Positions 31,950 to 39,660 of a DNA stretch of 64,000 bases are shown here, piece by piece. The notes beneath the pieces are model-generated. The model had not been told where the DNA came from. It searched no databases and was given only the letters and a program-made list of their open reading frames with translations. Source of the DNA: Daejeonia sp002484105. Its GTDB lineage: Bacteria > Bacteroidota > Bacteroidia > Flavobacteriales > Weeksellaceae. The DNA is taken from positions 2,232,001 through 2,296,000 of the forward strand of contig NZ_CP195105.1 of assembly GCF_051175565.1 (NCBI RefSeq), given 5' to 3'. The stretch's first letter is position 1. The number at the start of each line of letters is the position of its first letter. Both the position numbers and the translations under genes were made by a program.

Positions 31950-33572
31950 TTATTCTCCATCATTCGGTAATTCAATTTTAGCTAAGTTTTCAGCAATAAT
32001 GGTATTCAATTCAGCCTCTTTTGCCAATTGAGCATTCAAGGTATCTTTTAAAGCAGTAAAACGCTCAACAAAGTTGAAGTCGTCTTCCTCGTCTGGTAAG
32101 CCTACATAACGTCCTGGTGTTAAGACATAATCTAATTCACGTACTTTATCCAATGTTACGGATGCGCAGAAACCTGGGATGTCATTATAGACCACCCCGT
32201 CCTCCGGACACCCCTCCAAAGGAGGGGAATTTCGCCAATTGTGGTAAGTCGATGCAATCAGATCGATATCTTCTTTGCTTAACTCACGGTTACGACGATT
32301 GATGAGATGACCAAGGTTGCGTGCATCTATAAATAAAATCTCATTGGAGGTATCTCTAAAATTCCTACCTCCATTATTCCCCTCCTCCGGAGGGGTGCCC
32401 TTTAGGGCGGGGTGGTGTGTTTTACGACGCATAAACCACAACGCGGCTGGGATCTGCGTATTCAAAAATAATTTTGCAGGAAGATTCACAATACAATCGA
32501 TCAAGCCTTCTTCAATTAAGGCCTTACGGATCTCACCTTCACCTGATGTTTTAGACGTTAACGCTCCTTTTGCCAATACCACACCCGCTTGTCCCGTTGG
32601 TGCTAAGTGATGGATGAAATGCTGTAACCAAGCAAAATTGGCATTCCCAACTGGAGGTACGCCAAATTCCCAACGGGCATCGGTACGCAACAAATCGCCT
32701 CCCCAATCGCTCACGTTAAACGGAGGATTGGCAATAATATAATCGGCTTTTAAGTCTTTGTGTGCATCGTTAAGGAACGAACCTTCGGCATTCCATTTCA
32801 CCTGTGAAGCATCGATCCCGCGAATCGCTAAATTCATCTTTGCCAATCGCCAGGTGGTTTGGTTGCTCTCTTGCCCATAAATAGAAATATCATTGATATT
32901 CCCCTGGTGGTCTTTCACAAATTTTTCGGACTGTACAAACATCCCGCCCGAACCACAACATGGGTCAAACACACGACCTTTGTAGGGCTCCAGCATCTCT
33001 ACCAACAATTCTACCACCGAACGTGGTGTATAGAACTGTCCACCTTTTTGACCTTCTGCCAAGGCAAACTGCCCTAAGAAATATTCGAAGACATGCCCCA
33101 ACACATCGGCAGAGCGTTCTTTGGTTTCGCCAAAGTTGATGTTACCAATTAAATCAATCAATTCTCCTAAACTGGTAGGATCCAGATTTTGTTTGGCATA
33201 TACTTTTGGGAGAATCCCTTTCAGTTGCGCATTTTCGGCTTCTATGGCATCCATACCGTCGTCCACTATTTTCCCGATGTTAGGTTGCTTGGCAGAGTTT
33301 TGTAAAAATGACCAACGCGCCGACGGTGGCACGAAAAATACATTCTCTGCCTGGTATTCTTCTCTGTCTTCAGGATCTGCACCTTGATCGATTTGCGCCG
33401 TTAAGTCGGCATGTAATTTTTCAAACGCTATGGAAATATATTTTAAGAAGATCAGTCCCAGAACCACATCTTTATACTCTGCAGCATTGATGTTTTTACG
33501 CAACTTGTCCGCTGCTTTCCAAAGGGTTTTTTCAATCGTTTCCTGTACTTCTTCTTTTTTCTTTTTGGCCAT
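31950..33572 (-). CDS. hsdM: type I restriction-modification methyltransferase subunit M
   Basis: 540 residues. N-terminal helical domain (LWKAADKLRKNINAAEYKDVVLGLIFLKYIS). The N6-adenine methylase core has GQFYTPRSVVELLVEM, SAM motif I VFDPCCGSGGMFVQ (about 215) and catalytic motif IV ANPPFNVSDWGG (about 285). Two in-frame palindrome insertions are present near the C-terminal third (HHPALKGTPPEEGN at 32374-32417, NSPPLEGCPEDGVV at 32191-32232). They lie in loops between conserved blocks, so the enzyme may remain active. First gene of the operon hsdM-hsdS-Y1-hsdR. A loose TATATTTA -7-like box is at 33596-33603 (minus). Confidence 0.92.
   Translation of the reverse strand: MAKKKKEEVQETIEKTLWKAADKLRKNINAAEYKDVVLGLIFLKYISIAFEKLHADLTAQIDQGADPEDREEYQAENVFFVPPSARWSFLQNSAKQPNIGKIVDDGMDAIEAENAQLKGILPKVYAKQNLDPTSLGELIDLIGNINFGETKERSADVLGHVFEYFLGQFALAEGQKGGQFYTPRSVVELLVEMLEPYKGRVFDPCCGSGGMFVQSEKFVKDHQGNINDISIYGQESNQTTWRLAKMNLAIRGIDASQVKWNAEGSFLNDAHKDLKADYIIANPPFNVSDWGGDLLRTDARWEFGVPPVGNANFAWLQHFIHHLAPTGQAGVVLAKGALTSKTSGEGEIRKALIEEGLIDCIVNLPAKLFLNTQIPAALWFMRRKTHHPALKGTPPEEGNNGGRNFRDTSNEILFIDARNLGHLINRRNRELSKEDIDLIASTYHNWRNSPPLEGCPEDGVVYNDIPGFCASVTLDKVRELDYVLTPGRYVGLPDEEDDFNFVERFTALKDTLNAQLAKEAELNTIIAENLAKIELPNDGE
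32191..32232 (-). repeat. solo double-hairpin palindrome D, in frame in hsdM
   Basis: On the minus strand it has CCCCTCC-ttt-GGAGGGG (hairpin 1) and TCC-gga-GGA (hairpin 2), then CGGGGTGGT. It is translated as NSPPLEGCPEDGVV in a different frame from copies A and C, without stops, between TYHNWR and YNDIPGF of HsdM. Confidence 0.85.
32374..32417 (+). repeat. solo double-hairpin palindrome E, in frame in hsdM
   Basis: On the plus strand it has CCCCTCC-tccg-GAGGGG (hairpin 1) and GCCC-ttta-GGGC (hairpin 2), then GGGGTGGT. On the minus strand it is translated as HHPALKGTPPEEGN between RRKT and an atypical NGGRNFRDTS stretch. The latter is itself encoded by a second small palindrome (GGAGGTA at 32346-32352, TACCTCC at 32366-32372). 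Confidence 0.85.
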
Positions 33573-34080
33573 TGTTGATGTTAAAAATTTTAGTCTCTAA
33601 ATATACAAACAGCAATGTAAATATAAAAAGGAAATAGCATGAAAAATTCCGTCTATAAGGGATGTTTAAAATGGATGGCTACACATTTCTATCGTTATTC
33701 TGAGGTAGATTTCCTGCTTTAGCTGTGCCTCGTAACGGCGGTACATCTTTCCCCGCCGATATGGGCGTCATACCCTTTCCACCTTGATAAGGTCCTTTTT
33801 TCAATTTCCGCCATCCCTACATTTCAAACGTTCTCTTTTCCAGGATTTCCCCTGCGGTTTTCTTCGGGGCTTGTTCGGGACTTGTTCCCAAAATCGCCGT
33901 TTTTCGGAAACACTCCCGAACAATTCCCGAACAAGTCTGCAACAAAACCCCTTTTTGAGCGGACATTTTAGGAAAAAAGCAGACATTTTAGGACATTTTA
34001 GGACAAAAACGGAAAACTAAAGAAAAAAAGAGAAAATAACGGAAAAAAGCAGACAATTTAAGACATTGAATTTCAAATAC
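33573..34080. repeat. intergenic region with inverted repeat and GACATTTTAG iterations
   Basis: This gap between the divergent hsdM and DUF6266 genes holds an 11-bp inverted repeat, CTTGTTCGGGA (33870-33880)/TCCCGAACAAG (33925-33935), with further partial copies of each arm in between, so a long hairpin is possible. Downstream, GACATTTTAG recurs at 33962-33971, 33982-33991 and 33992-34001, with a weaker copy near 34052. A 30-codon minus-strand frame (33771 to 33679, MTPISAGKDVPPLRG...) is possible but unsupported. Confidence 0.5.
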
Positions 34081-34111
34081 TTGCATCAAACAAGAAGCCC
34101 ATATATCTTTG
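34081..34111 (+). promoter_or_regulatory. promoter of the DUF6266 gene
   Basis: TTG (34081-34083), a 20-bp spacer and TATCTTTG (34104-34111) match the Bacteroidetes consensus. The predicted start near 34118 lies downstream of the in-frame ATG at 34066, so it rules that start out and supports the ATG at 34138. Confidence 0.6.
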
Positions 34112-34137
34112 TCTCAACAAAACCAAAATTTTTTGTT

Positions 34138-34779
34138 ATGGGAACATTTAAAAAAGGAATCCTCGGAGGATTCAGCGGAACCGTAGGAACGGTAGTGGGC
34201 GCCAACTGGCGCGGTATGGACGTAATGCGAAGTCGTCCGAAATCGGGTAACAGAACCCCAACCCCAATGCAGCTGCTGCAGCGAAAGAAGTTTGCGGCAG
34301 CCATCAGATTTCAGAATGCCCTGCGAAGCATGCAGAGCCGCCTCTACGGCGACAACGCAGGAGTCCAGTCGAGGGTAAACCTCGCAGCAGCCTACCTGCT
34401 GAAGGAAGTGGTAGACGACGACAACGGCGAAGTATTCCTGAAAATGGACAAAGTGCTCATTACCAAAGGGGAACTCACAGGATTTGAACAGCTGACTGTA
34501 ACAACCGCTGCAGGACAAACCCTGAACTTCAGCTGGGCAGACAACAGCAACCAGAACCTCGCCAGCGAAGACGACTTCTTTGGCACAGCTGTGTATGAAG
34601 AAGAATCGGAAACCTTCTACATACAGGAAGGCCCGGAACAGCGCGCTTCAGGCTCAGCCACTGCTGTTCTGCCATCCCTATGGAACGGCAAGTCCGTACA
34701 CGTCTATGCTTTCTTCCAGAATGCCGCACAAAATGCCGCATGCAACTCGATGTATCTGGGCACTCCAGTGGTGCAGTAA
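34138..34779 (+). CDS. DUF6266 family protein
   Basis: 213 residues. The conserved start MGTFKKGILGGFSGTVGTVVGANWRGMDVMRS is the hallmark of DUF6266, a Bacteroidetes family without known function. Residues 35-80 (RTPTPMQLLQRKKFAAAIRFQ) are helical and the C-terminal half is beta-rich (LTVTTAAGQTLNFSWADN), ending in VHVYAFF...MYLGTPVVQ. There is no signal peptide. It stands alone with its own promoter and terminator. Codon use looks more GC-rich than in the restriction operon beside it. Some family members sit near phage-like genes, but nothing of that sort is visible here. Confidence 0.75.
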   Translation: MGTFKKGILGGFSGTVGTVVGANWRGMDVMRSRPKSGNRTPTPMQLLQRKKFAAAIRFQNALRSMQSRLYGDNAGVQSRVNLAAAYLLKEVVDDDNGEVFLKMDKVLITKGELTGFEQLTVTTAAGQTLNFSWADNSNQNLASEDDFFGTAVYEEESETFYIQEGPEQRASGSATAVLPSLWNGKSVHVYAFFQNAAQNAACNSMYLGTPVVQ

Positions 34780-34806
34780 GCGATCCCGCACAGCGCATCC
34801 ATGAAG

Positions 34807-34835
34807 CCGCAGGAAACCACTTCCTGCGGTTTTTT
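34807..34835 (+). terminator. intrinsic terminator after the DUF6266 gene
   Basis: The 9-bp stem CCGCAGGAA (34807-34815)/TTCCTGCGG (34821-34829) is followed by six T residues. Confidence 0.88.
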
Positions 34836-35223
34836 CGTGCGAATACTCACCGGAAAAGATAATAGTGACACATAAGGCCGGATCACAAGGAATGAGAAAA
34901 TGCCCACCCCGTATTCAGAGGGAAAAACACAACTCCGAAGGAGCGGAACGCCAAAATAATGGCAGAGATTAATGAAGAGGAAGAAGGTGTAAACGCAACT
35001 CCGAAGGAGCTGAATTAATATAGCCATGGGTGAAACCCATGGTAAAAAGAGAGTCGTATAAAAATTTTGGCGCGTATTTTTGTGGCGCAGCAAACAAAAA
35101 TCGTGACAAAATAAGGGGCTGTAAAAAGAAATACCCAAAGCCGGTAATCATTCACCATTCATCATCAGCCGACAACCCATCAACATTCACGGCATTAAAC
35201 GATTCCGGAAGCAAAAAATAAGT
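34836..35223. repeat. intergenic region with short palindromic repeats
   Basis: No gene is supported. The palindrome CTCCGAAGGAG occurs at 34933-34943 and 34999-35009 in similar contexts (AACTCCGAAGGAGC). A third palindrome, CCATGGG-TGAAA-CCCATGG, is at 35024-35042. Such AACTCCGAAGGAG and CCATGGGT...ACCCATGG units recur between genes in Bacteroidetes genomes (recalled, not searched). Confidence 0.6.
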
Positions 35224-35430
35224 TTACTTTCTGGATCCGGTACTGAGTTTACTCCATGTGTCCAGTATGAAAACAAGGAAGATCCCCACAATCCCGGAAC
35301 CGAGCGAAAAAAGAAATTTAGCATTTTCATCCGCAAGAACACCCAGTGACCAGTCGATCGCGTAAAGATTGAATGCGATGAAGATCACGAGCAAAACCAA
35401 AAATACTTTATAAATTGTTTTCATATTCAT
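35224..35430 (-). CDS. small two-helix membrane protein
   Basis: 68 residues (or 66 from the second ATG, MKTIYKV). There are two hydrophobic segments, about 8-24 (VFLVLLVIFIAFNLYAI) and 40-58 (FLFSLGSGIVGIFLVFILD), with a short polar loop and a basic C-terminus. This suggests an inner-membrane hairpin protein. It lies 6 bp downstream of marC on the same strand and is probably cotranscribed. The family is not recognised. Confidence 0.65.
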   Translation of the reverse strand: MNMKTIYKVFLVLLVIFIAFNLYAIDWSLGVLADENAKFLFSLGSGIVGIFLVFILDTWSKLSTGSRK

Positions 35431-35436
35431 TGTAGA

Positions 35437-36042
35437 TTAAAAGTGAACATAATTCTGTATCAGCTGTGCAAAGTTAGCGGTAAATAACTTAATGGAAATG
35501 GCAAGGAGAATAATTCCGAAAACTTTTTTCAGCACCTGCAGTGCACCATCACCCAGCTTTTTGGCCAGCCAGTCGGAAGATTTCAGCACAATATAGACGA
35601 TAATGGTATTGAGCACAATACCGATAATGATATTGATATCATGATATTCAGCCTTCAGAGAAAGTGTTGTGGTAAGCGTTCCGGCACCGGCAATCAGAGG
35701 GAATGCGATGGGGACAATCGATGCAGACTGCGATTCGGTACCTTTTTGTATTTCGATACCGAGAATCATTTCCACCGCAATGATAAAGATAACGAACGCA
35801 CCGGCAATGGCAAAAGAGTTGACATCCACATTCAGGATTTTTAGGATTTTGTTTCCGATAAAGAGAAAGGAAATCATAAGAATACCCGCTACTATTGCAG
35901 CTTTTCCGGCTTCTATATGTCCGCTTTTTTGTTTCAGGCTCACCACTACAGGAATAGATCCGATGATATCGATTACGGCAAAAAGCACCATAGTAGCAGA
36001 AACGATTTCCTGAAGATTAATGTTTTCAAATACGTTCATCAA
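35437..36042 (-). CDS. MarC family integral membrane protein
   Basis: 201 residues with six predicted membrane helices. The conserved segments VLFAVIDIIGSIPVVVSL (N-terminus), FAIAGAFVIFIIAVEMILG and VPIAFPLIAGAGTLTTTL (about 110-127, the MarC PLLAGPG-type motif) identify the NAAT/MarC family. Its transport substrate is not established for these proteins. The gene is followed by a small membrane protein gene and lies downstream of, but 39 bp from, the bat operon. Confidence 0.88.
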   Translation of the reverse strand: MMNVFENINLQEIVSATMVLFAVIDIIGSIPVVVSLKQKSGHIEAGKAAIVAGILMISFLFIGNKILKILNVDVNSFAIAGAFVIFIIAVEMILGIEIQKGTESQSASIVPIAFPLIAGAGTLTTTLSLKAEYHDINIIIGIVLNTIIVYIVLKSSDWLAKKLGDGALQVLKKVFGIILLAISIKLFTANFAQLIQNYVHF

Positions 36043-36080
36043 ATTAAAAATTTCGCAAAAATAACGATTTTTTTTGAGAA

Positions 36081-37823
36081 TTAAGCAACCTGTGCTAAAA
36101 CAGATTTCAGAATAGACTGAAATTCCAGATAATTTTCGTGAGCCTGTACCGGAGCATATTTCTCTATTCTGGCTTTTTGAAGCAGATTACGGAAGTTTTC
36201 CGCTGCCTGCGAACCGGATTTCTTTTCGATGGCAGTAATCAGAGAAATGCCTTTCTTCTTGCGCGTTTCCAGTTCAAGCTCATTCAGCAGATTTTCGAGT
36301 TCGTCGAGATATTCCTGATATTTATTTTCTTCCACCAGCCGGTCCAGATACTCCATCTGGGTGTCCAAATCAATATGAAAGTTTTTTCTCAGCCGCAGTT
36401 CAGCTTCGCTTACCGTCTCAATTTTCTGTGCACCAACAAGAGCGCCCCTGCGTTGCCATCTTCTGTAGAGTCCGAAAGAAAACAGCAGAAATACTGCAAA
36501 TACTGCAATCAGTACATAGTTGACGAAAAGGGTACGCAAACCTCGCGGAGAGTCCGGTTTCACTTCGAGCGCATTGGTCTTCAGCATTGGAACACTGACA
36601 TTGTCGATAACGGTGCTGGTGTATTCGTTCACCTTGTCCATCGTGGTTTTGGCAGCTTCTATCTGTTCGGGCGTCATCACATCGAGCATCACTTTCCGTA
36701 TGCCGAGATCTACATATTTTTTTGTCTGAGGATCAAAAAAAGAAAAGGCACTGGTATCTACCGTAATATTTCCGGGTTTCAGTGGAACAATGATATAATG
36801 GGCTTCTACGGTTCCGGTTATTCCCCTGTCGCCGTTCTGCAGGCTGCGTTCAATTTTCGGAGGATAGATTTTATAGGCATCCGAAGAGGCCAGTTTCGGC
36901 AGCAAATCAGCACTCAGGTTTCCTTCACCTTTCAGTTTCACCACAACATCTACGGGATGGTTTATAAGGGTCTGTGTATCGGTATTTTTAGTTTTCAGAT
37001 CAACGGTGAAACTGCCTACGGCATTATTGAAATGGTCTGGTGCGCCGGCAGGCAGGCTTTTCACTTTAAGATTTACCCGGTTGGAAAAAACTTTTTCCAG
37101 ATGTCGCGCATCTTCCTTCACCGTTGCGGTTGTCGGTTTTATTTCAATATTTCCGGATTCTTTCGGAAACAGCATAAATACAGCCACAACCTGTGATGAC
37201 ATCTGGTTGCGGTGGTTCATTTCTATATCCGATTTACTGAAACTTACAGGCTGCACCTGCACATTGCTCTGTTTCGGCAGCGAAACACTGCCCAGCCTTC
37301 TCAGGTTATTGAAATCCCGGCTGTATGCTGTAAGGACAGCCACCACAGGTTCGTTTTTATACACTTCACTGTTGCGGAGTTCCATATTCAGATAGACGTC
37401 ATTGGATGGAATTTTTGCTGAAGAGCGTTCCAAGCCCTTGTCGGTAACGGTAATGTCAAATGGTTCTGTTTTATAGATCTTTCCGTTCACGGTCACCAGT
37501 GCAGAGCCAATTTTGAATTTCCCGCTCTGTTTGGGCTGCAGTACAACCTGATACACCATCTGGTAAATAGAAGTATTGGTGGCAGGATCAAGAATGGTAT
37601 TGCTGCTGGATCCGTTCACCACCCAGTTGAATTTGGAGAAATCAGGGAGGTGTACTGGGGTGTCCTGAGAATAACTGGTGCCATTGATTTCGAGAACAAT
37701 GGTAACATTGATATTTTCGTTGCCACTGTATTCTTTCTTGTCTGTTTCCAGAGCCAGATTTACCTGTCCGTAGGCAGCTACAGATATCAGCAGAAGAAAT
37801 ATATAGGCTAATCTGAGTTTCAT
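36081..37823 (-). CDS. batD: BatD, oxygen tolerance protein
   Basis: 580 residues. The signal peptide (LRLAYIFLLLISVAAYGQ) is followed by several periplasmic Ig-like domains (VNLALETDKKEYSGNENINVTIVLE..., repeats to about 400), one membrane helix at about 430-455 (YVLIAVFAVFLLFSFGLY), and a cytosolic helical tail (EYLDRLVEENKYQEYLDELENLLNEL). It is the last gene of the seven-gene bat operon. Its ATG overlaps the batC stop by one base. BatD belongs to the Bacteroides aerotolerance complex at the inner membrane; the biochemical role is unknown. Confidence 0.88.
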   Translation of the reverse strand: MKLRLAYIFLLLISVAAYGQVNLALETDKKEYSGNENINVTIVLEINGTSYSQDTPVHLPDFSKFNWVVNGSSSNTILDPATNTSIYQMVYQVVLQPKQSGKFKIGSALVTVNGKIYKTEPFDITVTDKGLERSSAKIPSNDVYLNMELRNSEVYKNEPVVAVLTAYSRDFNNLRRLGSVSLPKQSNVQVQPVSFSKSDIEMNHRNQMSSQVVAVFMLFPKESGNIEIKPTTATVKEDARHLEKVFSNRVNLKVKSLPAGAPDHFNNAVGSFTVDLKTKNTDTQTLINHPVDVVVKLKGEGNLSADLLPKLASSDAYKIYPPKIERSLQNGDRGITGTVEAHYIIVPLKPGNITVDTSAFSFFDPQTKKYVDLGIRKVMLDVMTPEQIEAAKTTMDKVNEYTSTVIDNVSVPMLKTNALEVKPDSPRGLRTLFVNYVLIAVFAVFLLFSFGLYRRWQRRGALVGAQKIETVSEAELRLRKNFHIDLDTQMEYLDRLVEENKYQEYLDELENLLNELELETRKKKGISLITAIEKKSGSQAAENFRNLLQKARIEKYAPVQAHENYLEFQSILKSVLAQVA

Positions 37824-38560
37824 TACCAGTCTTTCTCGTTGCTTTGCGGCGCAGAGTAAGAGTTTTTATTCAGGATCTTGCGGGCCGTTTCCTGTTCCCT
37901 GTTTTTGACACGGTTCAGGATAGCATCTTCCAGATCCTTGGGCATCTTGCCGCTGTTGTTTTCATCATTTTTTTTCTGGGGCTGGTCGCCATCACCTTTT
38001 CCTTGGTTCTGCTTGTCCTGTCCGCCATTCTGGTTGTTCTGATTTTTGTTTTTGTCCTGGTCTTTGCCGTCTTTTCCTTTGTTCTGATTATTCTGATCCT
38101 TGTTTTTCTGTTGTTTCTGATTTTGCTGCTGTTTTTGTTTCAGCATGGCAATCTCATAGTTTTTCCGGATACGGTCATTGTAGGGATCCTGTTTCAGAGC
38201 TTTTTTGTAATATTCTGCGGCTTTGTCCGCTTTCCCGGCCTGCATATAGGCGTTCCCCATATTATAGCTGGCAGCGACTTTGTCATTGCTGTTTCCGGCG
38301 GCAGATTCGGCTTTCTGATATTCTGCGAGTGCCTCGTCGTATTTCTTGCTTTTGTAGAGGGCGTTTCCGAGGTTGTAATGAGAGGCAAAATCTTTGTTTT
38401 TCAGGCGTGCAGCCTCCATATAACGCGATGACGCTTTGTCGTAATCCCGACTGTCAAAAGCCCGGTTTCCCTCAAATATCAATGCATTATAACTCTTCTG
38501 GGCATGAAGGGTGAAAAGGGCAGACAGAAAAATCAGTAAAAAATAAATCTTATTCACCAT
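37823..38560 (-). CDS. batC: BatC-like tetratricopeptide protein
   Basis: 245 residues. The signal peptide (FLLIFLSALFTLHAQ) precedes three or so TPR units (about 25-145: YNALIFEGNRAFDSRDYDKAS, FASHYNLGNALYKSKKYDEAL, ASYNMGNAYMQAGKADKAAEYY). A low-complexity Gln/Asn/Lys/Asp-rich stretch follows (about 150-225) and a short C-terminal helix. The TPR part probably binds other Bat proteins in the periplasm. It lies 92 bp after batB and is coupled to batD. Confidence 0.85.
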   Translation of the reverse strand: MVNKIYFLLIFLSALFTLHAQKSYNALIFEGNRAFDSRDYDKASSRYMEAARLKNKDFASHYNLGNALYKSKKYDEALAEYQKAESAAGNSNDKVAASYNMGNAYMQAGKADKAAEYYKKALKQDPYNDRIRKNYEIAMLKQKQQQNQKQQKNKDQNNQNKGKDGKDQDKNKNQNNQNGGQDKQNQGKGDGDQPQKKNDENNSGKMPKDLEDAILNRVKNREQETARKILNKNSYSAPQSNEKDW

Positions 38561-38652
38561 TGTTCTGCAAAATTATCCGTTTAATTGTTAATAACCTGAT
38601 ACTGAACTGTTAAATTTCGGTTAAAATTCAAGGCAAAAAAGCATGTATCCCA

Positions 38653-39660
38653 TTACAGATTCAGGTCATTTTTGGGATTGAAAAGATAAATGATAAAGAA
38701 CAGCAAAATAGCGACTGCCAGAAAATACTGGTAATAGTGAACAGCATTCTGAGAATCTACCGTCACCGATGTAGAACCCTTGTTTTCGCGGATGGCTTCA
38801 GCGATATGCTGTATGGCCTGTTGCATATTATTTCCGTCGATATAGGTTCCGCCTGTGCTTTCAGCCATATCTTTCAGAGCACCGGTTTCCCTTTTGCTGC
38901 TTACCGTTTCGCCGTTGATATCCATTTTATAGCCCATCAGCTGACCATAGAAATATTCGGGAACCGGAGCTCCCTGTTCGGTCCCTATCCCGACTGTTGT
39001 CATACTGATGCCTTCGTCTTTAGCAAGGCGGATAGCGGGTTTTTCGTTGCCTTCATTGTCTTCACCGTCACTGAGCAAGACGACCTGCCGGGCACCTTTC
39101 GGGATACCTTTAAACTTCTTCACGGCAGCCTGCATGGCCTTCAGGAAATCTGTTCCCTGTACCTGAAGTACAGAAGTCTCAATCCCGTTGATGTAATTTT
39201 CTGCAGCCGTAAAATCTGTTGTCAGTGGCATTATGGAACTGGCCTGCCCTGCAAATACCACCACACCAACACGGTCATTGGCAAGTTTCGGGAGAACATT
39301 CACCATAATATTTTTGGCTTCGTCAAGGCGGCTGGGCTGTATATCTTCCGCATTCATAGAATTGGAAACATCCAGCAGAAATATTACGTTGCTCATTTTC
39401 TGCTGTGTTTTCACCTGCTCGCGACCTGCAAGAAGATCAATAATCGAGAAAATAAGAAACAGAAAGGCAACAATATAGAGATAGGGCACCAGATAAGAAA
39501 AGATGCCCGTTGCGGAAAAAAGATTTTTCTGAAATGCATGTTCTGCAAAAATATCCTTGCGTGTCCTTCTCCACCGGATAAAGGAGACCAGCAGAAAACC
39601 GACAACCGGTAATACGAGCAGCAACAAAAGGTAGATATAGTTTCCGAATGAAATATCCAT
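38653..39660 (-). CDS. batB: BatB, VWA-domain membrane protein
   Basis: 335 residues. Two N-terminal membrane helices (YLLLLLVLPVVGFLLVSFI; LVPYLYIVAFLFLIFSIIDLL) precede a von Willebrand A domain with the MIDAS motif LLDVSNSMNAED (about 92), LTTDFTAAENYI and LLSDGEDNEGN. A C-terminal membrane helix follows (YYQYFLAVAILLFFIIYLF). It is the paralog of BatA directly upstream; only the batA stop separates them. The VWA domain binds a metal-dependent partner in the periplasm. Confidence 0.9.
   Translation of the reverse strand: MDISFGNYIYLLLLLVLPVVGFLLVSFIRWRRTRKDIFAEHAFQKNLFSATGIFSYLVPYLYIVAFLFLIFSIIDLLAGREQVKTQQKMSNVIFLLDVSNSMNAEDIQPSRLDEAKNIMVNVLPKLANDRVGVVVFAGQASSIMPLTTDFTAAENYINGIETSVLQVQGTDFLKAMQAAVKKFKGIPKGARQVVLLSDGEDNEGNEKPAIRLAKDEGISMTTVGIGTEQGAPVPEYFYGQLMGYKMDINGETVSSKRETGALKDMAESTGGTYIDGNNMQQAIQHIAEAIRENKGSTSVTVDSQNAVHYYQYFLAVAILLFFIIYLFNPKNDLNL

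Noticed and set aside
34066..34137. Longer N-terminus for the DUF6266 protein
   Set aside because: The consensus promoter puts the transcript start near 34118, and the family begins MGTFKKG at 34138.
36138..37196. 352-codon plus-strand open frame opposite batD
   Set aside because: Shadow of batD, which fits the operon in order, frame and motifs.
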